DNA from: Pseudoduganella dura
GTDB lineage: Bacteria > Pseudomonadota > Gammaproteobacteria > Burkholderiales > Burkholderiaceae_D
Length of the DNA: 64,000 nt
Assembly: GCF_009727155.1 (NCBI RefSeq)
Contig: NZ_WNWM01000002.1
Span: 3,596,001-3,660,000, forward strand
Direction of reading: 5' to 3'
Of this stretch, positions 8,584 through 18,342 are shown piece after piece. Both the position numbers and the translations under genes were made by a program. Position 1 is the first letter of the stretch, and every line of letters starts with the position of its first letter. The notes below the pieces were generated by a model, which worked only from the letters and a program-made list of their open reading frames with translations, made no database searches and was not told the DNA's origin.

Positions 8584-11187
8584 ATGAAGCCCACCCCCAT
8601 CAGCGTGCTGGTACGCGCGCTGTTTTTCGTCCCTGCCGCCGCCCTGGCCCAGCAAGCCCCGCAACCGGAAGCCCCGGCAAGCGGCGATACCGCCGTGCAG
8701 CAAGTCACCGTGACCGGCATCCGTGCGTCGGTACGCAGTGCCTTGTCCGTCAAGGAAAATTCCAACAGCATCGTCGAGGTGGTGTCATCGGAAGACATCG
8801 GCAAGCTGCCCGATACGACGATCGCGGAATCGCTGGCGCGCCTGCCGGGCCTGGCTGCCGGCCTGGACCGCGGCAACGCCAGCCAGATCGTGGCGCGCGG
8901 CATGGGCGAGCGCTTCATCGGGGCCACGCTGAACGGCCGCGAACTGGCGTCGTCCGAGCCGAACCGCGCGGTGCGCTTCGAGCAGTTCCCCTCCGAGTCG
9001 CTGTCCGGCGCGGTGGTCTACAAGACGCAGAACGCCGACCTGATTGAGGGCGGCGTCGCCACGTCGATCGACCTGCAGACGGTGCAGCCGCTGAAGTACA
9101 AGGGCCGCCAGGTCTCGGTCAAGGCCGATGCGCTCTACTATCCACTGGCCAGCGACGTGGACGCGAAAACCGTCCGCCCGCGCCTGGGCGGCATCTACAT
9201 CGACCAGCTGGCCAGCGGCAGCGTGGGCGTGGCGCTGGCCGCCAGCTACCAGAAGCAGCCCTCGATCGAAAAGCGCAAGAACCACTGGGGCTTCAACGAG
9301 AACAACTCGGTGGACATGAACGGCGACGGGAAGGTCGACAAGACCCCGTGGGGCTTCGAGGACGAGATCAAGCGCGGCACCAACGAGCGTGCCAGCGTGC
9401 TCGGCAAGGTCGAATGGAAGGTCAGCCCGGATGCGCACATCACGGCGGACGTCTACTACGCCAAGAACAAGATCTACGAGCCGAGCGTGCAGCACTGGAC
9501 GGGCGACATCGGCAACTGGGATGGCTGGCAGACGCCGAACTACTCGAACCTGGACATCCGCGACGGCTACGTGGTCGGCGCCACGGTCCGCGACGTCACC
9601 GTCTCCACCCACAGCACGCGCTGGTTCCAGAACATGAGCAATTTCGCCGGCGGCCTGAACGGCAAGTTCAACGCGGGCGACTGGAAGATCGATGCCGACC
9701 TGGCCGTCTCCCGCGCCGACCGCGACAGCCAGTGGGCCGACGTGCGCCAGACCAGCGGCAACGGCACGCTGGCCTGGGCCTTCACCGGCAACGAAAACCA
9801 GTCGTATTCGTTCTCGCAGGACACCGGCAACACCGCGATCTACGGCGCGCCGTCGCTGTACATCGATGCCGACGGCCACGTCGACGACAAGCTGAACTCG
9901 GCCCAGCTCTCCGCCTGGCGCCCGGTCGAACTGGGCCCGCTCAGCCGCGTCAAGTTCGGCGCGCGCTTCTCCGACCGCGAGAAATCGTTCAGCCAGACCA
10001 CGTGGAACCTGGCCACGACGGCCACCTCGCTGCCGGCTTCGGCATTCGAGACGATCCGCGCGGACGGCTATTTCCCGGCGCTGATGCTGAACGACTTCGA
10101 AGGCACCGCCACCACGCTGTTCGGCGCCGGCGCGCTGTCGCCGGATGGCCGCGCACAGACCACGACCGACCTGCTGGCCGGCTGGCGGGTCAAGGAACGC
10201 ACCAGCGCGGTGTATGCGCAGGGCGACCTGGAAGGTGAAATGCTTGGCCTCAAATACCGCGGCAACCTGGGCCTGCGCGTGGTGCACACGAAGCAGACCG
10301 GCTATGGCATTGAGTCGCGCAACGGCGCCGCGCCGACGGCGGTAGAGGGCGGGGCGTCGTACACCAGGGCGCTGCCCAGCGCCAACCTGATCTTCAGCCT
10401 GGACGAGGCGCAGGAACACCAGTTGCGCGTTTCGCTGGCGCGCGCCATGTCGCGGGCGCCGATGGACGAGATGCGCGCCTCGCGCCAGCTCTCGGTGGAC
10501 ACCACGCCCGGTTCGAGCCAGCCGTTGACGGGCAGTACCGGCAACCCGGGCCTGCTGCCGATGATGGCGAACCAGGCCGACCTGTCGTACCAGTGGTATT
10601 TCGAGAAGGGCTCGCTGCTGTCGGCCAGCGTGTTCTATAAAAAGGTGGGCAGCTACATCGGCATCACCACCGATACCACCACGATCGACGGCCGCCAGGC
10701 CACGATCACGCGTTCGATCAACGGCGAAGGCGGCTACGTGCGCGGCCTGGAGCTTGCCTACCAGCAGGCGTTCACGATGCTGCCGGCGCCGTTCGACGGC
10801 CTGGGCATGGCGGCCAACTTCTCGTACAACGAAAGCAGCATCCGCGAATTCACCAGCAACTTCCCGATGGTGGGCCTGATGCGCCGTAACGGCGGCGTCA
10901 CGCTGTGGTACGAGAAAGACGGTTTCGAGGCGCGCCTGCAGGCCAACTACCACAGCCCGTTCACGCGCATGCCGCGCTGGACGGCCGGCTACCTGGTCGA
11001 GAACGACGAAGAGACCTATGTCTCCGCCAACATCTCGAAATACCTGACGCCGCAACTGCAGCTGCACGTGGGCCTGGACAACATCACCAACCAGAAGGTG
11101 GTGCACACGCAGGCCGGCAACCAGTACATCCAGAACGTGATGGAATACGGCCGGCGCTACAACATCGGGCTGGCATACAAGTTCTGA
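8584..11187 (+). CDS. TonB-dependent receptor (large, Xanthomonas/Caulobacter-type)
   Basis: Outer-membrane active transporter of 867 aa. A signal peptide (residues 1-22, ending ALAQ) is followed by the TonB-box region VQQVTVTGIRASVRSAL (about 39-55), a plug domain with IGKLPDTTIAESLARLPG, and a long beta barrel ending in a C-terminal aromatic residue (YKF). The plug sequence matches the TonB-receptor subfamily (TIGR01782 type) usually linked to carbohydrate or oligosaccharide uptake; the substrate cannot be read here because no hydrolase, SusD or inner-membrane transporter adjoins it. A GGAGAC ribosome-binding site lies 5 bp before the ATG. It is monocistronic, with a strong terminator. Confidence 0.88.
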   Translation: MKPTPISVLVRALFFVPAAALAQQAPQPEAPASGDTAVQQVTVTGIRASVRSALSVKENSNSIVEVVSSEDIGKLPDTTIAESLARLPGLAAGLDRGNASQIVARGMGERFIGATLNGRELASSEPNRAVRFEQFPSESLSGAVVYKTQNADLIEGGVATSIDLQTVQPLKYKGRQVSVKADALYYPLASDVDAKTVRPRLGGIYIDQLASGSVGVALAASYQKQPSIEKRKNHWGFNENNSVDMNGDGKVDKTPWGFEDEIKRGTNERASVLGKVEWKVSPDAHITADVYYAKNKIYEPSVQHWTGDIGNWDGWQTPNYSNLDIRDGYVVGATVRDVTVSTHSTRWFQNMSNFAGGLNGKFNAGDWKIDADLAVSRADRDSQWADVRQTSGNGTLAWAFTGNENQSYSFSQDTGNTAIYGAPSLYIDADGHVDDKLNSAQLSAWRPVELGPLSRVKFGARFSDREKSFSQTTWNLATTATSLPASAFETIRADGYFPALMLNDFEGTATTLFGAGALSPDGRAQTTTDLLAGWRVKERTSAVYAQGDLEGEMLGLKYRGNLGLRVVHTKQTGYGIESRNGAAPTAVEGGASYTRALPSANLIFSLDEAQEHQLRVSLARAMSRAPMDEMRASRQLSVDTTPGSSQPLTGSTGNPGLLPMMANQADLSYQWYFEKGSLLSASVFYKKVGSYIGITTDTTTIDGRQATITRSINGEGGYVRGLELAYQQAFTMLPAPFDGLGMAANFSYNESSIREFTSNFPMVGLMRRNGGVTLWYEKDGFEARLQANYHSPFTRMPRWTAGYLVENDEETYVSANISKYLTPQLQLHVGLDNITNQKVVHTQAGNQYIQNVMEYGRRYNIGLAYKF

Positions 11188-11206
11188 CCGCACACCGCCC
11201 CACCAG

Positions 11207-11232
11207 CCGCCGGCAACCCCGGCGGTTTTTTT
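11207..11232 (+). terminator. Intrinsic terminator of the TonB receptor gene
   Basis: Stem CCGCCGG / CCGGCGG with a 5-base loop followed immediately by seven T, 20 bp after the stop codon. A standard rho-independent terminator. Confidence 0.9.
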
Positions 11233-11391
11233 ATGGGCAACGCGAATTCAGGCTGTTGTAAAAATCGGGGGCGAAGCAGGGATTTCGGGAAGCCCTGCTT
11301 CCCGCCTGCGCAGCGGAGATGGCCTGCAGGCCATCTCTCCTTCTGTCCCCGTTATTGAATTTCCACGAGCCAGGGTGCCAAAGTTTCAGGC

Positions 11392-11419
11392 AAAAAAAAG
11401 CCGGCTCTGGGAGCCGGCT
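11392..11419 (-). terminator. Intrinsic terminator for the leftward lipoprotein gene(s)
   Basis: On the minus strand, stem AGCCGGCTC / GAGCCGGCT with a 3-base loop followed by a run of eight T (the A-run 11392-11399 on plus). It ends transcription coming from the lipoprotein genes. Between the two terminators (11233-11391) I see only a GC-rich imperfect inverted repeat and no gene. Confidence 0.85.
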
Positions 11420-11525
11420 AAATCCAATTCTTAGAAAGAAGTGGAGGAGACAGGTGCAATTATGATGCGGTGCCGCATATTGATCCACTTTATTTTCATA
11501 ATGCCTATCATTCCACTTGTGAATA

Positions 11526-12119
11526 TCACGTGCTGGCGACGCACGTCACCACGGCATCGACCCGGTGCGCATCGCCCATGATGCCGGAACCATTGACGAT
11601 CGAGCAGGTCTGGCCCTTCGGCTGCGCGAAGATCGTGATGCCATAGGCCGTGCCGACCGGAATGCTGGAGAATTCCGCCACCGGCGAGGCCACCGTCGGC
11701 GCCGCCAGGGACGAGCCGTTGATCAGCTGCAGGCCTTCGCCGGTCAGGCCCTTCACGGTCACCACCACGCTGTAGACATTCTGCGCGCAGGTGATCGGGA
11801 TGGTGACCGCCTCGGTGCGGCCGGCGGTGCCCGACGTGTTCGGCGGCGTGCAGGTCATGTGCGCCGGCTGCTTGGTGATGACCACGTTGTAGGTGTCGCC
11901 GTAGTCGATGGTGCTCGGGAAGCTGAACGAGGTCGCGCCGACCGGGATCGTGATCGTGTCGTTGCCGTTCGTCAGTTCCATGCCCGCATTCGGCACGCCG
12001 GTCACATAACCGCCCGAGTTATAGAAATTGCCGCCGATCGTGAATTCCGTCTTGCCGCCGCAGCCCGCCAGTGCGAGTGCCGCTGCCAGCACCGCCGTGC
12101 CGAGGTATTTTGCTTTCAT
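11526..12119 (-). CDS. Small surface/periplasmic lipoprotein, paralogue A
   Basis: A 197-aa predicted lipoprotein of unknown function. A type II signal peptide ends in the lipobox LALAGC. The mature part holds about two copies of a beta-rich module with the pattern VTGL...G(L)xLxNG followed by TIPVGATSFSFPS, a YNVVITKQP-like strand and a cysteine (TC). The next gene (12146-12757) is a paralogue with the same modules, only 26 bp away, so the two form an operon ending at the 11392-11419 terminator. The repeated module is common in Burkholderiales surface lipoproteins, but I know of no assigned role. Confidence 0.75.
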   Translation of the reverse strand: MKAKYLGTAVLAAALALAGCGGKTEFTIGGNFYNSGGYVTGVPNAGMELTNGNDTITIPVGATSFSFPSTIDYGDTYNVVITKQPAHMTCTPPNTSGTAGRTEAVTIPITCAQNVYSVVVTVKGLTGEGLQLINGSSLAAPTVASPVAEFSSIPVGTAYGITIFAQPKGQTCSIVNGSGIMGDAHRVDAVVTCVAST

Positions 12120-12145
12120 TGCATTCTCCAGATAGGTGGCGGTGT

Positions 12146-12757
12146 TCAGGAAGCGCGCGGAACGCACGAAACCGCGAGGTTCATCACGTCGCCCGACGGC
12201 ATCGTGCCGGTGGGGTTGGCCACGCTGCAAGTGAGCCCTTCGGGTTGCTGCAGCACGGTCACGCCGTAAATGAAGCCGTCATACACTTTGCTGGGGAACG
12301 TGAAGGTGGTCGCATTGGCGGGAATCGTGGCGGTCACGCTGCCATTGGTCAGCACCAGCTGATCCTGCGTCAGGCCCGTCACGGAACCGCCCAGCTGGTA
12401 GGCGTTCGTGGTGCAGTAGACTTTCGGCTGCAGCGCGCTGTAATAGTTGGCCTTGATATTGGTGCTGCTGGCCTTTTCCACTTCGCACTTGGTGGCGGTG
12501 GCATCCTGCACGATCTCGATATTGATCGTGGAATCCTCGGCGATCAGGTTGGGGAAATAGGCGGTGGAGGCACCGGTGATGCTCGATCCCTGTGTCACTG
12601 TCACGGTCTGGTCGCCGTTCTTCAGGATCAGGCCCGGCTTGACAAGGCCATACACGGTAACCATCAGCGACAGGTTGCCGTTATCGTCGCCGCCGCAGCC
12701 GGCCAGCATCGCGGCGCACAGCGCGCCCGCAGTCGCGCGCGCATACATACTCTTCAT
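12146..12757 (-). CDS. Small surface/periplasmic lipoprotein, paralogue B
   Basis: A 203-aa predicted lipoprotein, first gene of a two-gene operon with its paralogue downstream. I chose the ATG at 12755-12757 because GGAGA lies upstream at workable spacing; a TTG six codons earlier would lack a ribosome-binding site. The lipobox is AAMLAGC. The C-terminal module GSVTGLTQDQLVLTNGS ... TIPANATTFTFPS ... VTVLQQPEGLTC is closely similar to that of the neighbour; the N-terminal module is more divergent. Function unknown; duplication and divergence are seen directly. Confidence 0.75.
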   Translation of the reverse strand: MKSMYARATAGALCAAMLAGCGGDDNGNLSLMVTVYGLVKPGLILKNGDQTVTVTQGSSITGASTAYFPNLIAEDSTINIEIVQDATATKCEVEKASSTNIKANYYSALQPKVYCTTNAYQLGGSVTGLTQDQLVLTNGSVTATIPANATTFTFPSKVYDGFIYGVTVLQQPEGLTCSVANPTGTMPSGDVMNLAVSCVPRAS

Positions 12758-12899
12758 AGCAATAACAATCTCCAAAACATGTAATCGGAAGCCGGGCGGC
12801 GGCTGAGCCGGAATCGGCGCTTATTTTAGTTCATTTGGCAAGGGGTGGCTCGCTAATCGTTGTAACAACGCGTTGGAACGGCGTGTGTCATTGCCGCGT

Positions 12900-14360
12900 T
12901 CACTCGACGCGCGCAATGGCGCATGACGCCAGGCGCCCCTGCAGGTGGCAGCGGTTTCGCACGGTGCCGTGGCGGTCGTGGACCGCCACGTTCCAGGCAT
13001 CGGGTCCGGCGCGTTCCATCGTCATGAAACCGAAGCCGCCCTGCCACGCGCTGAAGGCGCCGATCGCGGCGCCGGGCGCCGGCTGCACCGCCGCCACATT
13101 TTCAGGCAGCGGCACCACGTCTTCCAGCGTGCCGGAAAAGCCGGCCACGAACTGGGTCGGATGATCCGTCCTGAAGCTGACGTGTTGCCACATATGCAAG
13201 TGGCCGGACAGCAGCGCCTGCACGCGCGGCGGCAGCAGCAGCGGATTGACGGCACCGAAGCTTTGCTGCAATCCGGCATCGCCCAGTTTCAGGTATGCCT
13301 GGCCGGCCTTGTCGACATCCGTGCCGATACCGAAGATCGGGTGGTGGTTCGCCAGCAGGTTCCAGGCGGCGCGCTGCGACAGCGCCTCGGTCTTCTGGTA
13401 GGCATCGCGGTAGCGCGCAAAGCCGGTATCGCCCGGTTTCAGGCCGCGCCACGACGTGGCGGCCGTATCCAGCACCAGCAGTTGCGCGTCGCCGCCCAGC
13501 GGCACCGCATACGGGTCGCTGTAGTCGCCGGTGGCATCGTCCTGCTGCGCGTTGCAGTCGCGGCCGGGCTGGGGCGCGCGCGGATCGAGGAAGCGCCACC
13601 ACCCCTGGCCGGCCCTGGCGCAGCTCTCGTGGTTGCCGCGCACCATTACCCAGGGCGCGACGCGCAGCAGCGCTTCGGCGGGACGGAAGAAATCCTCGCG
13701 CCAGGCATCCCAGCCATAGCCCCACGGGCTGCCGGCACATCCCGCATTACCTTCCGGACAAGGATTTTCACGGTAGTGATAGTCGCCCACGTGGATCACC
13801 AGGTCCGGCTTCCAGCGCGCCGCGGCCGCCGTCACGGCGGCAAACGGGAATTGTTCGGGGTCGTTGCAGGGTTGCCAGGCGTGATCGGCCTTCTTCAGCC
13901 GGCAGCCGGTATCGCCGATCACGACGATGCGGCGCGCCTCGGGCGCGGGCACGGGGAGGGCGGCGCCGCCGACCGCGGCCGCGTTCGTGCCCGCCGGCAG
14001 CGGTGCTTCGCACGTCAGCACCGGAAAGGCCGATGGCTTCGAATCCTCCGGGCCGGACGCGGTCGGGCGCTGCGCGACCGTGGCCGGAGCCGCACGCACG
14101 GTCATCGGCACCGGCCGGCCATCGACGGCAAGCGTGGGACAGGCGGCAGCGGCCGTGATGACGCGCGCCGTGGCCGCACCCTGTTCGCCCAGCACCACGT
14201 AAGCCGACAGCACGTCCGGCGGCAGCGGCGCGGTCGAGGCGCAGCCGGCCAGGATGGCCGCCGCAAGCGATGCGGGCAGCAGGCGCCGCCGTGGATGCGG
14301 CGGCGGACGCAGTATGGAACGTAACAATGCGCGCAACAATGCACGCCACGATGTACGCAT
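12900..14360 (-). CDS. Lipoprotein calcineurin-like metallophosphatase
   Basis: A 486-aa predicted phosphoesterase. A long Arg-rich N-region is followed by a hydrophobic stretch and lipobox AAAILAGC (Cys40), so it is probably anchored to a membrane. The metallophosphoesterase motifs are in order: GDTG (about 147), GDYHYR, GNHESC, NHHP and GHLH. The N-terminal ~100 mature residues carry no motif I recognise. The substrate is unknown; family members include phosphatases and phosphodiesterases. The start could also lie closer to the hydrophobic segment. Monocistronic, divergent from the HAD gene. Confidence 0.82.
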   Translation of the reverse strand: MRTSWRALLRALLRSILRPPPHPRRRLLPASLAAAILAGCASTAPLPPDVLSAYVVLGEQGAATARVITAAAACPTLAVDGRPVPMTVRAAPATVAQRPTASGPEDSKPSAFPVLTCEAPLPAGTNAAAVGGAALPVPAPEARRIVVIGDTGCRLKKADHAWQPCNDPEQFPFAAVTAAAARWKPDLVIHVGDYHYRENPCPEGNAGCAGSPWGYGWDAWREDFFRPAEALLRVAPWVMVRGNHESCARAGQGWWRFLDPRAPQPGRDCNAQQDDATGDYSDPYAVPLGGDAQLLVLDTAATSWRGLKPGDTGFARYRDAYQKTEALSQRAAWNLLANHHPIFGIGTDVDKAGQAYLKLGDAGLQQSFGAVNPLLLPPRVQALLSGHLHMWQHVSFRTDHPTQFVAGFSGTLEDVVPLPENVAAVQPAPGAAIGAFSAWQGGFGFMTMERAGPDAWNVAVHDRHGTVRNRCHLQGRLASCAIARVE

Positions 14361-14476
14361 GTTCGGCCTCTCCGATAGTGACAGTTCGTTAATTTAGCAC
14401 CGATGGCGGCGCCTCAGGCGGTAGCAAGGCGCCAGCGTGCCGGGCCTTAGCGGCCGGGCCGTGCGACAATGGGGCC

Positions 14477-15187
14477 ATGAACGATATCGCACGACCCAAA
14501 GCCATTTTGTTCGACCTGGACGACACGCTGTGGCCGATCGGCCCCGTGATCGCCGAAGCGGAACTTGCGCTGCACGCATGGCTCGCCGAGCATGCGCCGA
14601 AAGTGGCGCAGACCTTCACCATCGAGGAGTTGCGGGCCCGCCGGATGGCGCTGCTGGCCGAGAAGCCGGAGCATCACCTGGACCTGATCGGCCTGCGCCG
14701 CGCCGCCCTGGAAGCGGCGTTTGCCCACGTGGGCGAAGACCTGGCCCGGCTCGACGGGGCGATCAGGCATTTTTCCGCCGCCCGCAATGCGGTCCAGCCC
14801 TACCAGGATGTCCTGCCGGGGCTGCAGCGCCTGGCGCAGAAAGTCACGCTCGGTTCGGTTTCGAACGGCAATGCCGACCTTGAAGTCATCGGCCTCGCCC
14901 ACCATTTCAAGGTGTCGCTGGCCGCCAGCCGTTTCGGCAAGGCAAAACCCGATCCCGCCATTTTCCTGGCGGCGTGCAAGGCACTCGGCGTCGCGCCGCA
15001 TGAAACCGTGTACGTGGGCGACGACCTGTTTCTCGATGTGCAGGGCGCGCAAAAAGCCGGCCTGAAAGCCGTGTGGATGAACCGCACCGGCAGCATGGCG
15101 CACCTGGAAGCAGGGATCGAGCCCGACGCGATCTGCCGGGATGTCGACGAGTTGATTGCGTGGCTGGAACAACAGTTGGTCGATTGA
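14477..15187 (+). CDS. HAD-superfamily hydrolase
   Basis: A 236-aa cytoplasmic phosphatase of the haloacid dehalogenase superfamily (phosphoglycolate-phosphatase / YjjG-like architecture). The nucleophile motif DLDDT is at 13-17, motif II SVSNGN at about 131, motif III Lys in RFGKAKPDP and motif IV GDDLFLDV at about 182. A helical cap lies between motifs I and II. Substrate not assignable from sequence. It ends 54 bp before hrcA on the same strand. Confidence 0.85.
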   Translation: MNDIARPKAILFDLDDTLWPIGPVIAEAELALHAWLAEHAPKVAQTFTIEELRARRMALLAEKPEHHLDLIGLRRAALEAAFAHVGEDLARLDGAIRHFSAARNAVQPYQDVLPGLQRLAQKVTLGSVSNGNADLEVIGLAHHFKVSLAASRFGKAKPDPAIFLAACKALGVAPHETVYVGDDLFLDVQGAQKAGLKAVWMNRTGSMAHLEAGIEPDAICRDVDELIAWLEQQLVD

Positions 15188-15241
15188 ATTCCCGGTGCGC
15201 AACTTCCTGTGCATAATGAACGCTTAGCCTGTGAATTGATC

Positions 15242-16258
15242 ATGCAACTCGATATTCGTGCCCAAACCCTGCTCAAAGCCCTCGTGGAGCGCTATATTGC
15301 CGACGGCCAGCCCGTGGGCTCGCGCGCGCTGTCGAAGATTTCCGGCCTTGACCTGTCGCCGGCCACGATCCGCAACATCATGGCCGACCTGGAAGAGCTC
15401 GGCTATGTCGCCAGCCCGCACACGTCCGCCGGCCGCGTGCCCACGCCGCGCGGCTACCGGATCTTCGTCGACACGCTGCTGACGGTGCAGCCGATCGACG
15501 AGAGCGCCGTCGAATCGCGGCTGCGGCCCCAGGCGCACCCGCCGCAAAAGCTGATCGCGAACGCGGCGCAGATGCTGTCGTCGCTGTCGCAGTTCGCCGG
15601 CGTGGTGCTGAGCCCGCGCCGCGAATCCGCGTTCCGGCAGATCGAATTCCTGCGACTGGGCGAAAAACGCATCCTGCTCGTGATCGTCGCGCCCGGCGGC
15701 GACGTACAGAACCGCCTGCTGCTGACGGATGTCGACTACACCCCGTCCGAGCTGGTGCAATCGGCCAATTTCATCAACCAGCACTACAGCGGCCTCGCGT
15801 TCGACGAGGTGCGCACCCGCATGCAGGGCGAACTGCGCCAGCTGCGCGACGACATGGGCCGCCTGATGCAGGCGGCGGTGGAGGCGGGCAGCGAAGCGAT
15901 GGCCGACAGCAGCGACGACATGGTGATTTCCGGCGAACGCAACCTGCTGTCGGTCAGCGACCTGTCGTCGAACATGTCGTCGCTGCGGCAGATGTTCGAC
16001 ATGTTCGAGCAAAAGACGGGCCTGATGCAGCTGCTGGACGTTTCGTCGAAGGCTGCCGGCGTGCAGATCTTCATCGGCGGCGAATCGAACCTGATCCCGC
16101 TCGACGACATGAGCGTGGTGACCGCGCCTTATGAAGTCAACGGCCGAATCGTCGGCACGCTGGGCGTGATCGGGCCGACCAGGATGGCCTATGAGCGGGT
16201 GATCCCGATCGTGGATATCACGTCGCGGCTACTGTCGAACGCCCTGAGCCACGGCTGA
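15242..16258 (+). CDS. hrcA: Heat-inducible transcription repressor HrcA
   Basis: Repressor that binds CIRCE operators of groE/dnaK-type heat-shock operons and needs GroEL to fold. It is 338 aa. The N-terminal winged helix carries [18 protein letters not shown] and the [14 protein letters not shown] signature; a GAF-like dimerisation domain follows. I start at ATG 15242 ([11 protein letters not shown]), not at the ATG 11 codons earlier, because the family begins close to this residue. No CIRCE element (TTAGCACTC-N9-GAGTGCTAA) was seen nearby, so its targets are elsewhere. Confidence 0.93.
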   Translation: MQLDIRAQTLLKALVERYIADGQPVGSRALSKISGLDLSPATIRNIMADLEELGYVASPHTSAGRVPTPRGYRIFVDTLLTVQPIDESAVESRLRPQAHPPQKLIANAAQMLSSLSQFAGVVLSPRRESAFRQIEFLRLGEKRILLVIVAPGGDVQNRLLLTDVDYTPSELVQSANFINQHYSGLAFDEVRTRMQGELRQLRDDMGRLMQAAVEAGSEAMADSSDDMVISGERNLLSVSDLSSNMSSLRQMFDMFEQKTGLMQLLDVSSKAAGVQIFIGGESNLIPLDDMSVVTAPYEVNGRIVGTLGVIGPTRMAYERVIPIVDITSRLLSNALSHG

Positions 16259-16285
16259 GAGCCGCCAGCACAATAGCCCCATGTT

Positions 16286-16322
16286 CCAAAAACAGAAACG
16301 GCCCGCAAGGGCCGTTTCTGTT
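16286..16322 (-). terminator. Terminator between convergent hrcA and fur
   Basis: A perfect 14-bp stem AACAGAAACGGCCC / GGGCCGTTTCTGTT with a GCAA loop. On the minus strand it is followed by a run of T (AAAAA on plus just before the stem), so it serves fur best and may act for hrcA too. Confidence 0.85.
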
Positions 16323-16337
16323 GGTGCCGGGTGTGCC

Positions 16338-16766
16338 TCAATGCCGGTGCGGGCAGTTCTCCTTCGTGCAACTGCCATAAATCGCCAGCGCGTGCTCGGC
16401 GATCCTGAAGCCGCGCTCGGCCGCGATGCGCTGCTGGCGGGCTTCGATTTCGTCGTCGATGAATTCCTCCACGCGGCCGCAGTCGAGGCACACGAGGTGG
16501 TCGTGGTGGGAACCCTGGTTCAGTTCGAAGATCGCCTTGCCGCTTTCGAAGTGATTGCGGTTCAACAGGCCGGCCTGTTCGAACTGCGTGAGCACGCGGT
16601 AAACGGTGGCAAGACCGACGTCCATGTTCTCGGACAGAAGAATCTTGTAGACGTCTTCGGCCGTCAGGTGACGCACGGCGCTGTTCTGGAAGATGTCGAG
16701 AATCTTCAGGCGCGGCAGGGTTGCCTTCAGGCCGCTGGCCTTCAAGTCGGTGGGGCTGTTACTCAT
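16338..16766 (-). CDS. fur: Ferric uptake regulator Fur
   Basis: Iron-responsive dimeric repressor, 142 aa. An N-terminal winged helix includes [19 protein letters not shown]; metal sites are visible as HHDH (87-90), C93 and C96, and the C-terminal pair C133/C138. I chose the ATG at 16764-16766; an upstream ATG in the same frame lies inside the bamE promoter region. Divergent from bamE with a 79-bp gap, the usual Burkholderiales arrangement. Confidence 0.95.
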   Translation of the reverse strand: MSNSPTDLKASGLKATLPRLKILDIFQNSAVRHLTAEDVYKILLSENMDVGLATVYRVLTQFEQAGLLNRNHFESGKAIFELNQGSHHDHLVCLDCGRVEEFIDDEIEARQQRIAAERGFRIAEHALAIYGSCTKENCPHRH

Positions 16767-16845
16767 GTTCGATGGTCGGTTTGGGCTGGAGTGCTTTATG
16801 ATATAGCGTTTCGACACTTCTGCTCAATCGGATTTGAGGTTACTT

Positions 16846-17505
16846 ATGCGCGTTACCCTGGCGTCACCGTTGTCTGTCTTGCACGTTTTTAAATCGCGCC
16901 TGCCCCTCGCGGCCGCGGGCGCCTGCGTGGCGCTCGCCCTCGGCGGCTGCGCCGGCAAGACCGTGCTCGGCCCGAAGGAAGGCGCCCAGGCGACCCAGCA
17001 AACCGGCACCGTCGTCGAGCCGTCGCAAGGCGCGGTAACGTCGCAGGCATCGCGGATCCAGAAATTCATGTGGTTCTTCTCGCCGTATCGCCCGGATATC
17101 CAGCAGGGTAACTTTGTGTCGAAGGAAATGCTGGCACAGCTGAAAACAGGCATGACGCGCGACCAGGTGCGTTTCATCATGGGTTCGCCGCTGCTGAACG
17201 ACATCTTCCATGAGAACCGCTGGGATTACCCGTTCCGCCTCGAACGCGGCAATGGCGAGCTGACCACCAGCACGGTGGTCGTCCATTTCGACAAGGAAGG
17301 CAAGGTCGAGCGCTTCGAAGGCGGCGAGCTGCCGTCGGAACGCGAATACATCGCCCGCATCGCCGGCCCGATCAAGCAGTTCCAGAAAGACGAGAAGCGC
17401 AACAGCGAAAACCAGCCGGCCGCCGCGCGCGCGCCGCTGCCGAGCGGCCAGGATTCCGGCAACCGCAACCCGGTCGAAGTCACCACGCAGCCAGCCGGCC
17501 AATAA
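16846..17505 (+). CDS. bamE: Outer-membrane assembly lipoprotein BamE
   Basis: Lipoprotein of the BAM complex (SmpA/OmlA family). It is 219 aa, longer than E. coli BamE (113) because of a low-complexity Gln/Pro/Asn tail. Lipobox LALGGC at about residues 30-35; the core contains [20 protein letters not shown] and [11 protein letters not shown], the diagnostic BamE fold segments. ATG 16846 is preceded by GAGGT at 5-bp spacing, which rules out the in-frame TTG four codons upstream. dapB follows after 17 bp. Confidence 0.92.
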   Translation: MRVTLASPLSVLHVFKSRLPLAAAGACVALALGGCAGKTVLGPKEGAQATQQTGTVVEPSQGAVTSQASRIQKFMWFFSPYRPDIQQGNFVSKEMLAQLKTGMTRDQVRFIMGSPLLNDIFHENRWDYPFRLERGNGELTTSTVVVHFDKEGKVERFEGGELPSEREYIARIAGPIKQFQKDEKRNSENQPAAARAPLPSGQDSGNRNPVEVTTQPAGQ

Positions 17506-17522
17506 AAACAACAAGGAACCAC

Positions 17523-18332
17523 ATGACGACTCTGAACATTGCCATCGCCGGTGCCGGCGGCCGCATGGGCCGCATGCTCGTTGAAGCCGTGCTGAACGCC
17601 GATGACCTGCGCCTGTCCGGCGCGCTCGGCATCGCCGGCAGCGACGGCCTGGGCCAGGATGCCGGCGCATTCCTCGGCAAGGCCACCGGCGCGATCGTTA
17701 CCGCCGACCTGGCCGAAGGCCTGCAAGGCGCGGACGTGCTGATCGACTTCACGCGCCCCGAAGGCACGCTGAAGCATGCCGAGTATTGCGCCGCGCACGG
17801 CATCAAGCTGGTGATCGGCACCACCGGGTTCGACGACGCCGGCAAGGCCGCCCTGAAGGCCGCCGCCGAAAAGACGGCGATCGTGTTCGCGCCGAACATG
17901 AGCGTGGGCGTCAACGTCACGCTCAAGCTGCTGGAACTGGCCGCGAAAAGCCTGTCCACCGGCTACGACATCGAAATCATCGAGGCGCACCACCGCCACA
18001 AGGTCGATGCGCCGTCCGGCACCGCCCTGAAGATGGGCGAAGTGATCGCCGACGCGCTGGGCCGCGACCTGAAGGAGTGCGCCGTCTACGGCCGCGAAGG
18101 CGTCACCGGCGAACGCGATCCGTCGACGATCGGCTTTGCCACGATCCGCGGCGGCGACATCATCGGCGACCACACCGTGCTGTTCGCCGGCACCGGCGAA
18201 CGCATCGAGATCAGCCACAAGTCCAGCAGCCGCGCCGGTTACGCGCAAGGCTCGCTGCGCGCATCGCGCTTCCTGGCGGACAAGGCGACCGGCCTGTTCG
18301 ACATGTACGACGTGCTGGGCCTGAACGGCTAA
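17523..18332 (+). CDS. dapB: 4-hydroxy-tetrahydrodipicolinate reductase DapB
   Basis: NAD(P)H-dependent reductase of lysine and meso-diaminopimelate synthesis. It is 269 aa with the nucleotide-binding [10 protein letters not shown] at the N-terminus and the substrate motif [16 protein letters not shown] (about residues 155-170), which includes the catalytic His-His pair and Lys. Immediately downstream of bamE, as in many Burkholderiales. Confidence 0.95.
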   Translation: MTTLNIAIAGAGGRMGRMLVEAVLNADDLRLSGALGIAGSDGLGQDAGAFLGKATGAIVTADLAEGLQGADVLIDFTRPEGTLKHAEYCAAHGIKLVIGTTGFDDAGKAALKAAAEKTAIVFAPNMSVGVNVTLKLLELAAKSLSTGYDIEIIEAHHRHKVDAPSGTALKMGEVIADALGRDLKECAVYGREGVTGERDPSTIGFATIRGGDIIGDHTVLFAGTGERIEISHKSSSRAGYAQGSLRASRFLADKATGLFDMYDVLGLNG

Positions 18333-18342
18333 GTCCGGATAC

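Noticed and set aside
8785..11193. 802-codon leftward open frame antisense to the TonB receptor
   Set aside because: No family features; mirror of a real gene with strong signal peptide, plug and barrel on the plus strand.
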